From assembly GCA_035610835.1 (NCBI GenBank), contig CM069446.1, positions 68,433,062 to 68,497,061 of the forward strand: 64,000 bases of DNA, written 5' to 3'. The position numbers and the translations under genes were made by a program. The stretch's first letter is position 1. Each line of letters starts with the position of its first letter. The notes beneath the pieces are model-generated. The model was given only the letters and a program-made list of their open reading frames with translations, did no database searches and was not told the DNA's origin. This document shows, one piece after another, positions 32,830 to 44,530 of the stretch. The stretch comes from Ophiura sarsii (Eukaryota > Echinodermata > Ophiuroidea > Amphilepidida > Ophiuridae).

Positions 32830-34253
32830 TTCTTCTTTCTTTCTTCTTCTGTCATGGGACCTATAGCTCCGTAACCATTGACCCGATTTTAACCATATTT
32901 GGTCATAAGAACCCTTGTGTGCACCACTACTCAGGTTGAAGAGCATAAGGGGTCAAAGGTCACACAGGGGTCACTAGGGGTCAAAACGTGATTTTCACTT
33001 AAAACGCATTTCCAATTTAGTGAAATGACCTAGGATCGTCAAAATTGGTCCACATATTTCTTTTGACCGTACGCATGTACAAAAGAACGGTTTTTAAAAT
33101 TAAAAATCATTTGGGGTCACTAGGGGTCAAAATGTAAATTTTACTCCATTCACTCAAAACCCTACTTGTCCGAGGGAAAATGACTGATGATACTCAGAAT
33201 TGGTCAAAAGATTTCTTTGATCAATGTTCATATAGGGTCCTTCCACACTAAAAGTGACATGTCAAACAGGGTCACTAGAGGTCATTGAACTTTACAGGGG
33301 GAAAATATAACGCATGCTCCGATTTTGACCGGGTTTCTTTTGTTTTGTGGGCATTGATGAGACAAGAACAAAAGTCAATCATACCGTTAAGATCAAAGGT
33401 CAAGAAAAGGTCACTAGGGGTCAAAATGTACATTTTCACTCCTCACACTCAAAATACTACTTGTCCAAGAGATAATGACCTATATTTGTCAGAATTGATC
33501 AAAAGATTTCTCTTATCCATGTCCATATAGGGTCCTTCTCCACTAAAAGTGACATGTCACACGAGGTCACTAGAGGTCATTGAACTATACAGGTGAAAAT
33601 CTTAAGACATGCTTCGATTTTGACGGGACTACTTTTTCCTTGTGCGCATTAATCAGCCAAGCAAAAAAGTCAATTACAAGTTTTGGGTCAGAGGTCAAGA
33701 AAAGGTCACTAGGGGTCAAAACGTGATTTTCACTAAAAACGCATTTGCAATTTAGTGAAATGACCTACGATCGTCAGAATTAGTCAACATATTCCTTTTG
33801 ACCGTACGCATGTACAATAGTTCGGTTTTTAAAATCAAAAAATATTTGGCGTCACTAGGGGTCAAAATGTAAATTTTCACTCCATTCACTCAAAATGCTA
33901 CTTGTCCGAGAGGAAATGACCTATGATTGTCAGAATTAGTCAAAAGATTCCTCTCATCCATGTTCATATAGGGTCTTTCTCCATTAAAAGAAACATGTCA
34001 CACGGGGTCACTAGAGGTCATTGAACTTTACAGGTGAAAATCTTAAAACATGCTCCGATTTTGACGGGACTACCTTTTTCTTGTGCGCATTGATCAGCCA
34101 AGCAAAAAAGTCAATTACAAGTTTTGGGTCAGAGGTCAAGAAAAGGTCACTAGGGGTTCAACTGTATTTATTTACTCCATTTACCACTCGAAGGGGTTAA
34201 CATGTAACACACTCGACTAATATTCGTGATCTCCGATCACAGTCGATGTCTAG
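32830..34253 (+). mobile_element. HINE-like element without 5' hairpin
   Basis: TTC tract start. The 3' arm here is the full CGACTAATAT, then the GTGATC/GATCAC hairpin and CTAG at 34250-34253. Confidence 0.7.
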
Positions 34254-34258
34254 TTTCT

Positions 34259-35356
34259 TATATTAGTCGAGAAACGACTAATATACTGTATTCTAGCTGT
34301 TTCTTCTTCTTCTTTCTTTCTTTCTTTCTCCTGTCATAAGGCCTATAGCTCCGTAACCATTGAGCCGATTTTGACCATATTTGGTCATAAGTACCCTTAT
34401 GTGCACCACTACTCAGGTTGTAAAGCATAGGGGGTCAAAGGTCACACAAGGGTAACTAGGGGCCAAAACGTGATTTTCACTTAAAACGCATTTGCAATTT
34501 ATTGAAATGACCTAGGATCTTGAGAATTGGCCAACATATTCCTTTTGACCGTACGCATGTATAATAGTTCGGTTTTTTAAATCGAAAAATGTTTGGGGTT
34601 ACTAGGGGTCAAAATGTAAATTTTACTCCATTCACTCAAAACCCTACTTGTCCGAGGGAAAATGACTGATGATACTCAGAATTGGTCAAAAGATTCCTTG
34701 GATACATGTACATATAGGGTGCTTCTCCACTAAAAATGAAATGTCAAACGGGGTCACTAGGGGTCATTGAACTTTACAGGGGGAAAATATATGGCATGCT
34801 CCGATTTTGACTGGGTTTCTTTTATTATGTGGGCATTGATGAGACAAGAACAAAAGTCAATCATACCATTAAGGTCAAAGGTCAAGAAAAGGTCCCTAGG
34901 GGTCAAAATGTACATTTTCACTCCGCGCACTCAAAATACTACTTGTCCGAGACGAAATGACCGATGATTGTCAGAATTTGTCAAAAGATTCCTCTTATCC
35001 ATGTTCAAATAGGGTGCTTCTCCATTAAAAGTGACATGTCAAACGGGGTCACTAGGGGTCATTGAACTATACAGGTGTAAAACTGAAGACATGCTCTGAT
35101 TTTGACCGGACTACTTTTTTCTTGTGCGCATTGATAAGCCAAGAAAAAAAGTCAATTATAAGTTTGGGGTCAAAGGTCAAGAAAAGGTCATTAGGGTTCA
35201 AAATGTATTTTTTTAACTACTTCAGGGCTGAAATTTATAAAAACAATTATCACATATAGTACAACTTAAGGTTATTGCCCTTTGACAACATATAGCAAGG
35301 TCAAAGGTCAAAGCCCTCGACTAATATCCGTGATCTAAGATCACAATTATCTCTAG
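34259..35356 (+). mobile_element. Short HINE-like element with TAA-loop hairpin
   Basis: 5' hairpin 34260-34284. The 3' end has CGACTAATAT, the hairpin GTGATC-TAA-GATCAC (loop changed, stem kept) and CTAG at 35353-35356. The body is more diverged than its neighbours. The last 200 bp match 27541-27740. Confidence 0.74.
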
Positions 35357-36434
35357 TTCTTCTTTCTTCTTCTTTCTTCAGCCATGGGACCTATAGCTCC
35401 GTAACCATTGACCCGATGTTGACCATATTTAGTCATAAGAACCCTTGTGTGCACCACTACTCAGGTTGAAAAGCATAAGGGGTCAAAGGTCACACAGGGG
35501 TCACTAGGGGTCAAAACGTGATTTTCACTTAAAACGCATTTCCAATTTAGTGAAATGACCTAGGATCGTCAAAATTGGTCCACATATTCCTTTTGACCGT
35601 ACGCATGTACAAAAGAAAGGTTTTTAAAATTAAAAATCATTTGGGGTCACTAGGGGTCAAAATGTAAATTTTACTCCATTCACTCAAAACCCTACTTGTC
35701 CGAGGGAAATTGACTGATGATACTCAGAATTGGTCAAAAGATTCCTTGGATCAATGTTCATATAGGGTCTTTCCACACTAAAAGTGACATGTCAAACAGG
35801 GTCACTAGGGGTCATTGAACTTTACAAGGGGAAAATATAACGCATGCTCCGATTTTGACCGGGTTTCTTTTATTTTGTGGGCATTGATGAGACAAGAACA
35901 AAAGTCAATCATACCGTTAAGATCAAAGGTCAAAAAAAGGTCACTAGGGGTCAAAATGTACATTTTCACTCCTCGCACTCAAAATACTACTTGTCCAAGA
36001 GATAATGACATATGATTGTCAGAATTAGTCAAAAGATTCCTCTTATCCATGTCCATATAGGGTCCTTCTCCACTAAAAGTGACATGTCACACGGGGTCAC
36101 TAGAGGTCAATGAACTATACAGGTGAAAATCTTAAGACATGCTCCGATTTTGACGGAATTACTTTTTTCTTGTGCGCATTGATAAGCCAAGAAAAAAAGC
36201 CAATCAGAAGTTTGGGGTCAAAGGTCAAGAAAAGGTCACTAGGGGTCATTGAACTATACAGGTGAAAATCTTAAGACATGCTCCGATTTTGACGGAACTA
36301 CTTTTTTCTTGTGCGCATTGATAAGCCAAGAAAAAAAGCCAATCAGAAGTTTGGGGTCAAAGGTCAAAACAAGGTCACTATTGGTCAAAAGCCCTCGACT
36401 AATATCCGTGATCTATGATCACAATCATATCTAG
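35357..36434 (+). mobile_element. HINE-like element with TAT-loop hairpin
   Basis: TTC tract start without hairpin. A module of about 130 bp is duplicated near 36110-36380. The 3' end has CGACTAATAT, GTGATC-TAT-GATCAC and CTAG at 36431-36434. Confidence 0.72.
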
Positions 36435-36435
36435 T

Positions 36436-36490
36436 TACCTTGATTTTTTCAAAAAATCGAGGTTCTGTATCTCTGCCGTTTCTTTCTTCT
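36436..36490 (+). repeat. Solo family-2 5' terminus
   Basis: The hairpin CCTTGATTTTTT-C-AAAAAATCGAGG (36438-36462) has a 12-bp stem with one G-T pair. It is followed 55 bp later by another family-2 5' end. It abuts a family-1 3' end (CTAGTTA). Confidence 0.75.
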
Positions 36491-37936
36491 TACCTTGATT
36501 TTTTCAAAAATCGAGGTACTCTATCTCTGCCGTTTCTTTCTTCTTCTTTGTTTGTTTCTTTCTTCTTTCTATCAGACCCATCTACAAAATGCTATTTTTT
36601 CTACAGTTTACATGCTACAATCACCAGATTTGGTCAGTAGGACCCCCTACCTGACCTACATATAGGGTCTTCACAGTTTGGGGTCAAAGGTCACACAGAG
36701 GTCATAAGGGGTCAAAACGTGATTTTCACTTAAAACGCATTTCCAATTTAGTGAAATGACCTAGGATTGTCAAAATTGGTCCACATATTCATTTTGACCG
36801 TACGCATATACAAATGAACGGTTTTTAAAATTAAAAATAATTTGGGGTCACTAGGGGTCAAAATGTAAATGTTTACTCCTCGCACTGAAAAGGCTATTTT
36901 TTCGGGAGGAAATGACCTATGATTGTCAGAATTGGTCAAAAGATTCCTTATATCCATGTACATATAGGGTCTTGAGCGATTAAAAGTGACATGTCAGATG
37001 GGGTCACTAGGGGTCATTGACCTAAACAGGGGTAAAATGTAAGACATGCTCCGATTTTGACCGGTCATGTTTCATTTTGTAGGCATTGATAAGACAAGAA
37101 AAAAAGTCAATCATTTTCACGGGGTCAAAGGTCAACATAAGTCACTAGGGGTCAAAAGGTCAATTTTCATTCCTTGCACTCAAAATGCTATTTTTTCTAC
37201 AGTGTACATGCTACAATCACCAGATTTGGTCAGTAGGACCCCCTACCAGACCTACATATAGGGTCTTCACAGTTTGGGGTCAAAGGTCACACAGGGGTCA
37301 TAAGTGGTCAAAACGTGATTTTCACTTAAAACGCGTTTGCAATTTAGTGAAATGACCTAGGATCGTCAGTATTTGTCAACATATTCCTTTTGACCGTACG
37401 CATATATATTAGTTCGGTTTTTAAAATCAAAATATATTTAGGGTCACTAGGGGTCAAAAGGTCAATTTTCACTCCTCACACTCAAAATGCTATTTTTTCG
37501 GGAGGAAATGACGCATGATTGTCAGAATTAGTCAAAAGATTTCTTGGATCCATGTTCATATAGGGTCTTCAGCGATTAAAAGTGACATGTCATATGGGGT
37601 CACTAGGGGTCATTGACCTAAACAGGGGTAAAATATAAGACATGCTCCGATTTTGACCGGATTTGTTTCATCTTGTAGGCATTGATGAAACAAGAAAAAA
37701 AAGTCAAATAATTTTTATTGGGTCAAAGGTCAACATAGGTCACTAGGGGTCAAAAGGTCAATTTGCACTCCTCGCACTCAAAATGCTATTTCTCGGGAGG
37801 AAATGACCCATGATTGTCAGAATTGGTCAAAAGATTTGTTGGATCCATTAAAAGTGACATGTCATATGGGGTGACTAGAGGTCATTAATCCATAAAAAAT
37901 CAAGGTGTCCTGGTCTCAGACCAGAACTATGTCTAG
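36491..37936 (+). mobile_element. Family-2 HINE-like element, complete ends
   Basis: 5' hairpin 36493-36516. The 3' end has AAAAAATCAAGG (37894-37905), the complement of the 5' arm, then the hairpin CTGGTC-TCA-GACCAG (37910-37924) and CTAG at 37933-37936. Same architecture as family 1 with unrelated terminal sequence. Confidence 0.78.
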
Positions 37937-39333
37937 TTCTTTCTTTCTTTCTTTCTTTCCTCAAACCCATCTAAAAAATGCTATTTTTTCTACAGTTTAC
38001 ATGCTACAATCACCAGACTTGGTCAGTAGAACCCCCCACCTGACCTTCATATAGGGTCTTCACAGTTTGGGGTCAAAGGTCACACAGGGGTCACTAGGGG
38101 TCAAAAGGTGATTTTCACTTAAAACGCATTTCCAATTTAGTGAAATGACCTAGGATCGTCAAAATTGGTCCACATATTCCTTTTGACCGTACGCATATAC
38201 AAAAGAACGGTTTTTAAAATTAAAAATCATTTGGGGTCACTAGGGGTCAAAATGTCAATTTTTACTCCTCGCACTAAAAATGCTATTTTTTCGGGAGGAA
38301 ATGACCTATGATTGTCAGAATTGGTCAAAAGATTCCTTGTATCCATGTACATATAGGGTCTTCAGCGATTAAAAGTGACATGTCATATGGGGTCACTAGG
38401 GGTCATTGACCTAAACAGGGGTAAAATGTAAGACATGCTCCGATTTTGACCGGTCATGTTTCATTTTGTAGGCATTGATAAGACAACAAAAAAAGTCAAT
38501 CATTTTTATGGAGTCAAAGGTCAACCTAGGTCACTAGGGGTCAAAAGGTCAATTTTTATTCCTCGCACTCAAAATGCTATTTTTTCTACAGTTTACATGC
38601 TGCAATCACCAGATTCGGTCAGTAGGACCCCCTACCAGACCTACATATAGGGTCTTCACAGTTTGGGGCCAAAGGTCACACAGGGATCATAAGGGGTCAA
38701 AACGTGATTTTCACTTAAAACGCGTTTGCAATTTAGTGAAATGACCTAGGATCGTTAAAATTGGTCCACATATTCCTTTTGACCGTACGCATATATAAAA
38801 GAACGGTTTTTTAAAATTAAAAATCATTTGGGGTCACTAGGGGTCAAAATGTAAATTTTCAATTCGATCACTTAAAATGCATCTTGTCTCAGAGGAAATG
38901 ACTCATGACCATCATAATTGGTTAAAAGATTCCTTGGGTCCATGTTCATATAGGGTCATCAGCGATTAAAAGTGACATGTCATACGGGGTCACTAGGGGT
39001 CATTGAACTTTACAGGGGTAAAAGTTAAGACATGCTCCGATTTGGACCGAGTTTGTTGCATCTTGTTTGGTTTGATGAGCCAAGAAAATAATTCAATAAT
39101 ATTGACCAGGTCAAAGGTCAAGAAGGGGTCAAAAGGGGTCATTGAACTTTAAAGGGGTAAAATTTAAGACATGATCCGATTTGGACCGGATTTGTTGCAT
39201 CTTGTTTGGATTGATGAGCCAAGAAAATAAGTCAATCATTTTAATCAGGTCAAAGGTCAATAAGGGGTCACTAGGGATCATTTTCTCAAAGAAAAATCAA
39301 GGTAGCCTGGTCTTAGACCGGAGCAAGATCTAG
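37937..39333 (+). mobile_element. Family-2 HINE-like element without 5' hairpin
   Basis: Starts with a TTTC tract. The 3' end has AAAAATCAAGG, the hairpin CTGGTC-TTA-GACCGG (one G-T pair) and CTAG at 39330-39333. Confidence 0.7.
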
Positions 39334-40316
39334 TTCTTTCTTTCTTTCCTCAAACCCATCTAAAAAATGCTATTTTTTCTACAGTTTACATGCTACAATC
39401 ACCAGACTTGGTCAGTAGAACCCCCCACCTAACCTTCATATAGGGTCCTCACAGTTTGGGGTCAAAGGTCACACAGGGGTCACTAGGGGTCAAAAGGTGA
39501 TTTTCACTTAAAACGCATTTCCAATTTAGTGAAATGACCTAGGATCGTCAAAATTGGTCCACATATTCCTTTTGACCGTACGCATTTACAAAAGAAAGGT
39601 TTTTAAAAATAAAAATCATTTGGGGTCACTAGGGGTCAAAATGTCAATTTTCACTCCAGTCACTTAAAATGCTATTTTTTCAAGAGAAAATGGTCCATGA
39701 TTATCAGAATTGGTCAAATGATTCCTCTCATCTATGTTCATATAGGGTCCTTCTCCACTAAAAGTGACATGTCACACGGGGTCACTAGAGGTCATTGAAC
39801 TATACAGGTGAAAATCTTAAGACATGCTTTGATTTTGACGGGACTTCTTTTTTCTTGTGCGCATTAATCAGCCAAGCAAAAAAAGTCAATTACAAGTTTT
39901 GGGTCAGAGGTCAAGAAAAGGTCACTAGGGGTCAAAATGTAAATGTCCCTAAATCTAGAATGATTGTCGTGTCCAGCACTGTCAAGTCATGTTGATATCC
40001 GTATAATGTCATGTACGGCATTCCATCAACACATTTGTAATAGAAAGTATGAATTAATGCAAAAAAATTAATATCACAAAGCGGAAATGGAGTTAGATTT
40101 CCATTCAAACATCTTCGGACTCAGTACTACAAAAGACATAAGTAGTGACAGAATCAACAAATCATATAAAGGTTTAACAAATTATTTGAGAAAAAAGGGG
40201 ATGCACATATAATCTTTTCTTATCATAAAATCATGCCAAACTATGGCACGCCCCAGAGGACAAAAACGTGTTGAGACTAATATATATTCGTGATCTATGA
40301 ACACAATTATCTCTAG
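39334..40316 (+). mobile_element. HINE-like element with a 334-bp non-array segment
   Basis: The family-2 head without hairpin is joined to non-module sequence (39948-40281) and a decayed family-1 3' end: ACTAATAT, GTGATC-TAT-GAACAC (stem broken by one mismatch) and CTAG at 40313-40316. Confidence 0.65.
39948..40281. repeat. 334-bp segment duplicated at 43898-44231
   Basis: Starts CCTAAATCTAGAATGATTG. It occurs again at a constant offset of 3950 bp with only a few differences, each time at the end of a HINE-like element. No coding potential seen. Confidence 0.75.
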
Positions 40317-40317
40317 T

Positions 40318-40372
40318 TACCTTGATTTTTTCCAAAAATCGAGGTTCTGTATCTCTGCCGTTTCTTTCTTCT

Positions 40373-40408
<36 letters not shown>

Positions 40409-41089
40409 TCCTCAAACCCATCTAAAAAATGCTATCTTTTCTACAGTTTACATGCTACAATCACCAGACTTGGTCAGTAGAACCCCCCACCTAACCTTCA
40501 TATAGGGTCCTCACAGTTTGGGGTCAAAGGTCACACAGGGGTCACTAGGGGTCAAAAGGTGATTTTCACTTAAAACGCATTTCCAATTTAGTGAAATGAC
40601 CTAGGATCGTCAAAATTGGTCCACATATTCCTTTTGACCGTACGCATTTACAAAAGAATGGTTTTTAAAAATAAAAATCATTTGGGGTCACTAGGGGTCA
40701 AAATGTCAATTTTCACTCCAGTCACTTAAAATGCTATTTTTTCAAGAGAAAATGGTCCATGATTATCAGAATTGGTCAAATGATTCCTCTCATCTATGTT
40801 CATATAGGGTCCTTCTCCACTAAAAGTGACATGTCACACGGGGTCACTAGAGGTCATTGAACTTTACAGGTGAAAATCTTAAAACATGCTCCGATTTTGA
40901 CGGGACTACCTTTTTCTTGTGCGCATTGATCAGCCAAGCAAAAAAGTCAATTACAAGTTTTGGGTCAAAGGTCAAGAAAAGGTCACTAGGGGTTCAACTG
41001 TATTTATTTACTCCATTTACCACTCGAAGGGGTTAACATGTAACACACTCGACTAATATTCGTGATCTCCGATCACAGTCCATGTCTAG
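40318..41089 (+). mobile_element. Chimeric HINE-like element (family-2 head, family-1 tail)
   Basis: The 5' hairpin CCTTGATTTTTT/AAAAATCGAGG (40320-40344) is joined through a TTTC microsatellite and modules to a CGACTAATAT plus GTGATC-TCC-GATCAC end, with CTAG at 41086-41089. The two termini come from different families. Confidence 0.72.
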
Positions 41090-42036
41090 TTTCATCTGCT
41101 TCTGCTTCTGCTTCTTCTTCTGGCAATATTTCTACAAAATGCTTCTTCTCCTACAGTTTACATGCTACAATCACCAGATTTGGTCAGTAGGACCCCCTAC
41201 CTGACCTACATATAGGGTCTTCACAGTTTGGGGTCAAAGGTCACACAGGGGTCACTAGGGGTCAAAAGGTGATTTTCACTTAAAACGCATTTCCAATTTA
41301 GTGAAATGACCTAGGATCGTCAAAATTGGTCCACATATTCCTTTTGACCGTACGCATCTACAAAAGAAAGGTTTTTGAAATTAAAAATCATTTGGGGTCA
41401 CTAGGGGTCAAAATGTAAATTTTCAATTCGATCACTTAAAATGCATCTTGTCTCAGAGGAAATGACTCATGACCTTCATAATTGGTTAAAAGATTCCTTG
41501 GGTCCATGTTCATATAGGGTCTTCAGCGATTAAAAGTGACATGTCATACGGGGTCACTAGGGGTCATTGAACTTTACAGGGGTAAAAGTTAAGACATGCT
41601 CCGATTTGAACCGGGTTTGTTGCATCTTGTTTGGATTGATGAGCCATGAAAATAAGTTAATCATATTGATCAGGTCAAAGGTCAAGAAGGGGTCACTAGG
41701 GGTCATTGAACTTTACAGAGGTAAAAGTTAATACATGCTCCGATTGGGACCGGGTTTGTTGCATCTTGTTTGGATTGATGAGCCAAGAAAAAAAGTCAAT
41801 CATATTGACCAGGTCAAAGGTCAAGAAGGGTCAATACGGGGTCATTGAACTTTAGAGGGGTAAAAGTTAAGACATGCTCCGATTTGGACCGGGTTTGTTG
41901 CATCTTGTTTGGTTTGATGAGTCAAGAAAATAAGTTAATCATTTGAATCAGGTCAAAGGTCAAGAAGGGGTCACTAGGGATCATTTTCTCATAAAAAAAT
42001 CAAGGTAGCCTGGTCTTAGACCGGAGCAAGATCTAG
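41090..42036 (+). mobile_element. Family-2 HINE-like element with three short modules
   Basis: A CTGCTT/CTTC tract opens it. Three modules of about 130 bp (GACATGCTCCGATTT...) sit before the 3' end: AAAAAATCAAGG, CTGGTC-TTA-GACCGG, CTAG at 42033-42036. Confidence 0.7.
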
Positions 42037-42037
42037 T

Positions 42038-43341
42038 TATATTAGTCGAGAAACGACTAATATACTGTATTTGTCCTGTTTCTTCTTCTTTCTTTCTTTC
42101 TTCCGTCATGGGACCTATAGCTCTGTAACCATTAAGCCGATTTTGACCATATTTGGTCATAAGAACCCTTATGTGCACCACTACTCAGGTTGAAAAGCAT
42201 AAGGGGTCAAAGGTCACACAGGGGTCACTAGGGGTCAAAACGTGATTTTTACTAAAAACGCATTTGCAATTTAGTGAAATGACCTATGATCGTCAGAATT
42301 GGTCAACATATTCCTTTTGACCGTACGCATGTACAAAAGAACGGTTTTTTTAATCAAAAAATATTTGGGGTCACTAGGGGTCAAAATGTAAATTTTACCC
42401 CATTCACTCAAAACCCTACTTGTCCGAGGGAAAATGACTGATGATACTCAGAATTGGTCAAAAGATTCCTTGGATCAATGTTCATATAGGGTGTTCAGCG
42501 ATTAAAAGTGACATGTCAAATGGGGTCACTAGAGGTCATTGACCTAAACAGGGATAAAATGTAAGACATGCTCCGATTTTGACCGGGCATATCTCATTTT
42601 GTAGGTATTGATGAGACAAGAACAAAAGTCAATCATATTGTTAAGGTCAAAGGTCAAGAAAAGGTCACTAGGGGTCAAACACGATTTTCACTAAAAACGC
42701 ATTTGCAATTTAGTAAAAATGACCTATGATCGTCAGAATTGGTCAACATATTCCTTTTGACCGTACACATGTACAATAGTTCGGTTTTTAAAATCAAAAA
42801 ATATTTGGGGTCACTAGGGGTCAAAATGTAAATTTTTCTCCATTCACTCAAAATGCTACTTGTCCGAGAGGAAATGACCTATGATTGTCAGAATTAGTCA
42901 AAAGATTCCTCTTATCTATGTTCATATAGGGTCCTTCTCCACTAAAAGTGACATGTCACACGGGGTCACTAGAGGTCATTGAACTATACAGGTGAAAATC
43001 TTAAGACATGCTCCGATTTTGACGGAACTACTTTTTTCTTGCGCGCATTGATAAGCCAAGAAAAAAAGTTAATAATAAGTTTGGGGTCAAAGGTCAAGAA
43101 AAGGTCACTAGGGGTCAAAAAGTGATTTTCACTTAAAACGCCGTTGCAATTTAGTGAAATTACCATAGGATCGTCAGAATTGGCCAACATATTCCTGTTG
43201 ACCGTACGCATATACAATAGTTCGGTTTTTAAAATCAAAACTGAACGCTGATTGGTTCCAACAAATACGCACATCCCCGCTCTCTAACTACCAAATCCGC
43301 TAGACTAATATCCGCGATCTCCGATCGCAGCTTATGTCTAG
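42038..43341 (+). mobile_element. HINE-like element carrying a fragment of the 12.3-kb segment
   Basis: 5' hairpin 42039-42063. Just before the GCGATC-TCC-GATCGC hairpin, positions 43238-43301 match 12287-12352 from the first non-array block. CTAG at 43338-43341. Can be read as an internal-deletion derivative of a longer element. Confidence 0.72.
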
Positions 43342-44231
43342 TTCTTCTTTCTTTCCTCAAACCCATCTAAAAAATGCTATTTTTTCTACAGTTTACATGC
43401 TAAAATCACCAGACTTGGTCAGTAGAACCCCCCACCTAACCTTCATATAGGGTCTTCACAGTTTGCGGTCAAAGGTCACACAGGGGTCACTAGGGGTCAA
43501 AAGGTGATTTTCACTTAAAACGCATTTCCAATTTAGTGAAATAACCTAGGATCGTCAAAATTGGTCCACATATTCCTTTTGACCGTACGCATGTACAAAA
43601 GAACGGTTTTTAAAAATAAAAATCATTTGGGGTCACTAGGGGTCAAAATGTCAATTTTCACTCCAGTCACTTAAAATGCTATTTTTTCAAGAGGAAATGG
43701 TCCATGATTATCAGAATTGGTCAAAAGATTCCTCTCATCTATGTTCATATAGGGTCCTTCTCCACTAAAAGTGACATGTCACACGGGGTCACTAGAGGTT
43801 TTTTCTTGTGCGCATTGATCAGCCAAGCAAAAAAGTCAATTACAAGTTTTGGGTCAGAGGTCAAAAAAAGGTCACTAGGGGTCAAAATGTAAATGTTCCT
43901 AAATCTAGAATGATTGTCGTGTCCAGCACTGTCAAGTCATGTTGATATCCGTATAATGTCATGTACGGCATTCCATCAACACATTTGTAATAGAAAGTAT
44001 GAATTAATGCAAAAAAATTAATATCACAAAGCGGAAATGGAGTTAGATTTCCATTCAAACATCTTCGGACTCAGTACTACAAAAGACATAAGTAGTGACA
44101 GAATCAACAAATCATATAAAGGTTTAACAAATTATTTGAGAAAAAAGGGGATGCACATATAATCTTTTCTTATCATAAAATCGTGCCAAACTATGGCACG
44201 CCCCAGAGGACAAAAACGTGTTGAGACTAAT
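43342..44231 (+). mobile_element. HINE-like element without 3' hairpin, ends in duplicated segment
   Basis: TTC tract start and family-2 head; the second copy of the 334-bp segment is at 43898-44231. The sequence stops at GAGACTAATT and runs straight into family-2 5' termini. The 3' hairpin is missing. Confidence 0.65.
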
Positions 44232-44530
44232 TGCCTTGATTTTTTCCAAAAATCGAAGTCCTGTATCTCTGCCGTTTCTTTACCTTGATTTTTTCAAAAA
44301 TCGAGGTATTCTATCTGTCGTGTTTCTTTCTTTACCTTGATTTTTTCCAAAAATCGAGGTTCTGTATCTCTGCCGTTTCTTTACCTTGATTTTTTCAAAA
44401 AATCGAGGTATTCTATCTCTGCCGTTTCTTACCTTGATTTTTTCAAAAATCGAGGTACTGTATCTCTACCGTTTCTTACCTTGATTTTTTCAAAAATCGA
44501 GGTACTCTATCTCTGCCGTTTCTTTCTTCT
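44232..44530 (+). repeat. Six stacked family-2 5' termini
   Basis: Six hairpins start at 44234, 44283, 44335, 44384, 44432 and 44479, spaced 47-52 bp. Each has CCTTGATTTTTT, a complementary arm and a CTGTATCTCTGCCGTTTC-like tail. Only the last is followed by an element body. See findings. Confidence 0.85.

Noticed and set aside
595..36015. Recurring 66-codon forward frame in array modules (e.g. 595, 2087, 3675, 4410, 8154, 30444, 31861)
   Set aside because: It begins with TTG, repeats only because the module repeats, and has no domain; kept similar by array homogenisation.
1560..42181. Recurring reverse frames over the 5' hairpin and TTC tract (1560-1748, 7587-7796, 29769-29963, 41981-42181)
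   Set aside because: The Lys/Glu-rich stretch is the translated TTC microsatellite; no gene-like features.
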